NCBI RefSeq assembly: GCF_022539665.2
Contig: NC_081332.1
Coordinates: forward strand, 7,592,303 to 7,656,302
Direction: 5' to 3'
Source of the DNA: Daphnia carinata
Lineage: Eukaryota > Arthropoda > Branchiopoda > Diplostraca > Daphniidae
Length of the DNA stretch: 64,000 bases
In this document: in pieces, positions 61,645-64,000 of the stretch
Layout of the letters: every line of letters starts with the position of its first letter
Numbering within the stretch: position 1 is the first letter of the stretch
Notes under the pieces: generated by a model
Told to the model about the DNA's origin: nothing
Databases searched by the model: none
The model's input: the letters and a program-made list of their open reading frames with translations, nothing else
Program-made: the position numbers and the translations under genes

Positions 61645-62741
61645 GGTTGAACCACGGTCTAACAGGAGAGGTACCCACACGAGACAGCCGGTGAGAGAAG
61701 CCAGACGTACCCCAATGCCGTTTTGGTACCCAAGACATCCGCTAGGAACGCCACCTGTTCAGTTCCCCTATGCGCTGATCAGCGCATAGGGGAAAACAAG
61801 AATAATAAATGAAATTAATAGGAAATGACCAATTCAGACCAAAATTTGACTGATCCGCTAGCGCTTCATTGGTTTCAAGACTTTCCCAACACTCAGAATA
61901 AGAGCCAACCATTTTAGGTATCCAAATAATATGCTATAAATATGCCAAAACCATCGAATGTTTCATTTTGGCTGGCGGCAATAGAAAATAGAAGGAAAAA
62001 AATCCGTTTGCTGATCGAGATTTATTATTGTGACAGGCATGCCAAGAAAATTTTCACATACTCAACAAAAAAGCTTTCAATAAGAATAAGGTAAAGAAAA
62101 AGTTACCGAAAGACGGTTCGAGTTATTTAGACAATTGATGAACGGCTACATCCAAACACGGTGACAATTTTTTTTTATTAATATTTTTTTTTTCACTTGG
62201 GACTTTCCCCGTTAACTCGACATTATTCGTTCATTTCTTTTGGTTGGGTTTGCAGCAAAAACTGTGCAACCTTTCCCACCTAAATAGTTAAAGTAAAAAA
62301 AAAAAAGTTACGCACTTTCCTTTTGATTTACGATGAGATTTTTTTAATGGCACGATGTCACGACGTCTCTATGCATATGCACAATTTTCATGTGAAACGT
62401 ATTTGAAACGAAAGTATGAGTTACAGCTGCGGGACTCTGCACCGCCGCGCAATTAGTGATACAAGAAGAAAAATTGAATTAAAAAAAAAGCAAAGCATTT
62501 CACCAAGATGCCGACGACTTCAAAAGAACGAAAACACTGGTAAAAGTTATTTATTATTTAAACTTATAATTAAAAATAGTACTTTTTGTCAGAAAACCCA
62601 CTGAGAGGACTAGCAGGCATTGTAAACAAGGGGAACTGAACAGGTGGCGTTCGTAGCGGATTTTCCAGGTAGCAAAAAAGAAAACGGGTACATTTGGATT
62701 CTCTGGCGTGTGGGTACCTCTCCTGTTAGACCGTGGTTGAA
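61645..62741. mobile_element. Inverted-repeat element with roughly 120-bp arms and a 32-bp palindrome
   Basis: The 61645-61683 arm (GGTTGAACCACGGTCTAACA and on) is the reverse complement of 62703-62741 with one mismatch, and weaker pairing continues inward to 61768 / 62624. The interior encodes no protein. A perfect palindrome (TTCCCC...GGGGAA) lies at 61763-61794. Confidence 0.7.
61763..61794. repeat. Perfect 32-bp palindrome
   Basis: The half-site TTCCCCTATGCGCTGA is followed directly by its reverse complement, with no spacer. Confidence 0.9.
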
Positions 62742-62794
62742 CCACCGACTTCCAAACTTGCACACCAAAGCCTTATGACTGTGCTAGGTAGCCG

Positions 62795-63535
62795 GTGAAA
62801 TAGGACTGAAACGAAATAGGAGTGGAGAAATAGGACTGAAACGAAATAGGACTGGGAGAAATAGGACTGACTTTTAAAAACTTTTATGAGAGTCCTATTT
62901 CTCCATGGCATCAGTCCTATTTCTCCTCGGCATCAGTCCTATTTCATTTACCTTGTTCCAAGGGGAACGATGAGCCTCCAATCCATTACAGCAGAACGTG
63001 AACTGTATTGTATTTAATAGAGTTCATTTAACAAAATACTATTAGACATACTACAGAAATATTTATTACTTATATTGCACATTATGTGGTCATAACCAAC
63101 TTTTCCAATTGAACTAATGTTTTACTATTTCATACATCTTTCGTTATATACAGCTCTTACATATTCTGATATTGCTCTAATAGAATTTTATTAAATGAAC
63201 TCTATTAGATTCAAAATAATTCATCTTCCCCAGCAATTAAAATTAAAATAGGATAAGAGATAAAAAATTTGTGAACCATTTAAATAATGAGTAAACGCCA
63301 TCGGTTTTTTTTAAAGGAAAATGGATATAAGCCGGCGCTCTTACGCTCTTACTTGGAGACTCATCGTTTCGCTTGGAACAAGGTAAATGGAGTAGGACTA
63401 TTTTTAAGGAGAAATAGGACTGATGCCGAGAAGAAATAGGACTGTCATAAAAGTTCTTAAAAGTCAGTCCTATTTTTCCCAGTCCTATTTCTCCAGTCCT
63501 ATTTCGTTTCAGTCCAATTTCACCCCATCCTGTGC
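62795..63535. mobile_element. Foldback element built of AATAGGACTGA units
   Basis: The left arm (62797-62990) and right arm (about 63340-63530) are inverse copies rich in GAAATAGGACTGA units. Inner arms share TTTAATAGAGTTCATTTAA in inverse form. It contains no ORF. Its inner part resembles 55765-56180. Confidence 0.7.
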
Positions 63536-64000
63536 TATGAACGCTCTACAATTTTTGGTATACAACTTATACATATGAATATAGTCTGCTGTCCAGATTT
63601 AGCGGTCATGGGAGCTCATGGGAAAATAGACTAAAATCAGTCAGCAATTAAATGAATAGTATATGTCTACGTTGGTAACAAATTTTTAACGCATTGTTAC
63701 GAAACAGTCGACGAACATTCTTACGGCAATATTTGGTAGGATAGGGCAAGTTAAAAACAATTTTTCCGGTTTAAAATTTCGGACATTACGGCGTGTTTAC
63801 GGGAAGTGTTTATGCTTTTTTTCCGATAATTTCAATCATACTTATTTTTTCGTTTTTACCGTGGAACTTATAACCTATTGGCTACTTAAAGAGCGAAGTG
63901 TTTAATACAATTTTAAAAATCTATATTTTATGTTTTTGGGGTGAATTCTAATCGCAAGTTACCAGGCCTGAAAAAATGAAGTCTTGTTTTGACAGCTCAT
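63536..64000. other. Right-end flank
   Basis: It has a short match to the GTCTGCTGTCC repeat near 63583-63620. The rest is AT-rich and shows nothing recognisable. Confidence 0.4.

Noticed and set aside
1-64000. CRISPR arrays, operons, Shine-Dalgarno sites or bacterial genes
   Set aside because: The content is eukaryotic retroelements with introns. The short repeats have no regular spacer structure.

Overview
The window is a nest of eukaryotic transposable elements with almost no ordinary host gene content. Everything with a recognisable domain belongs to a retrotransposon or a DNA transposon. Introns that can be inferred are short (66, 74, 89, about 437 nt) with GT-AG ends. The mix of BEL/Pao, Ty3/Gypsy with envelope genes, Ty1/copia, DIRS-type tyrosine-recombinase elements, LINE remnants and pogo/Tigger transposons fits an arthropod, and a crustacean such as Daphnia is a reasonable guess, but the sequence alone does not prove the species.

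Layout. 1-14913 (minus): degenerate Gypsy-1, running off the left edge, its gag split by an inserted 8.35-kb BEL/Pao element (BEL-1, 3643-11991, TSD CGTAC). 15033-22595 (plus): Gypsy-2, with 238-bp LTRs, a tRNA-Ala-type primer site and a broken baculovirus-F-like env. 23515-24080: 3' end and LTR of a copia element. 24477-26397: 5' part of a LINE (ORF1 and endonuclease, no reverse transcriptase). 28220-40924 (plus): Gypsy-3, 12.7 kb, with gag, pol lacking the integrase core, a large unusual env, and a 2.8-kb accessory region before the 3' LTR. 41397-48017 (minus): BEL-2, young and nearly intact. 49332-52545: exons of a pogo/Tigger transposase with a PHD finger. 52967-56699: a second pogo/Tigger transposon carrying a nested TA-flanked element. 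57150-60792 (minus): a DIRS-like element with inverted terminal repeats and an internal complementary region. 61645-62741 and about 62795-63535: two inverted-repeat (foldback/MITE-like) elements.

Most interesting region: the 3' accessory region of Gypsy-3. It holds (i) a sense gene with an acidic N-terminal exon and an exon of about five ankyrin repeats, readable without a frameshift across two predicted introns, and (ii) an antisense two-exon gene whose parts give exactly 101 codons including the stop. Both read cleanly although gag, pol and env of the same element are full of stops and frameshifts. Gypsy-3 also has retrovirus-like splice signals: a donor just before the gag start and an acceptor ending directly at the env start codon.

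The LTR comparisons (by eye) suggest an age order: BEL-2 youngest (3 differences in 496 bp), Gypsy-2 intermediate (about 7 in 238), Gypsy-3 older (about 8 in 204). BEL-1 is younger than Gypsy-1 because it sits inside it. All function statements come from motif recognition by reading; no database search was run.
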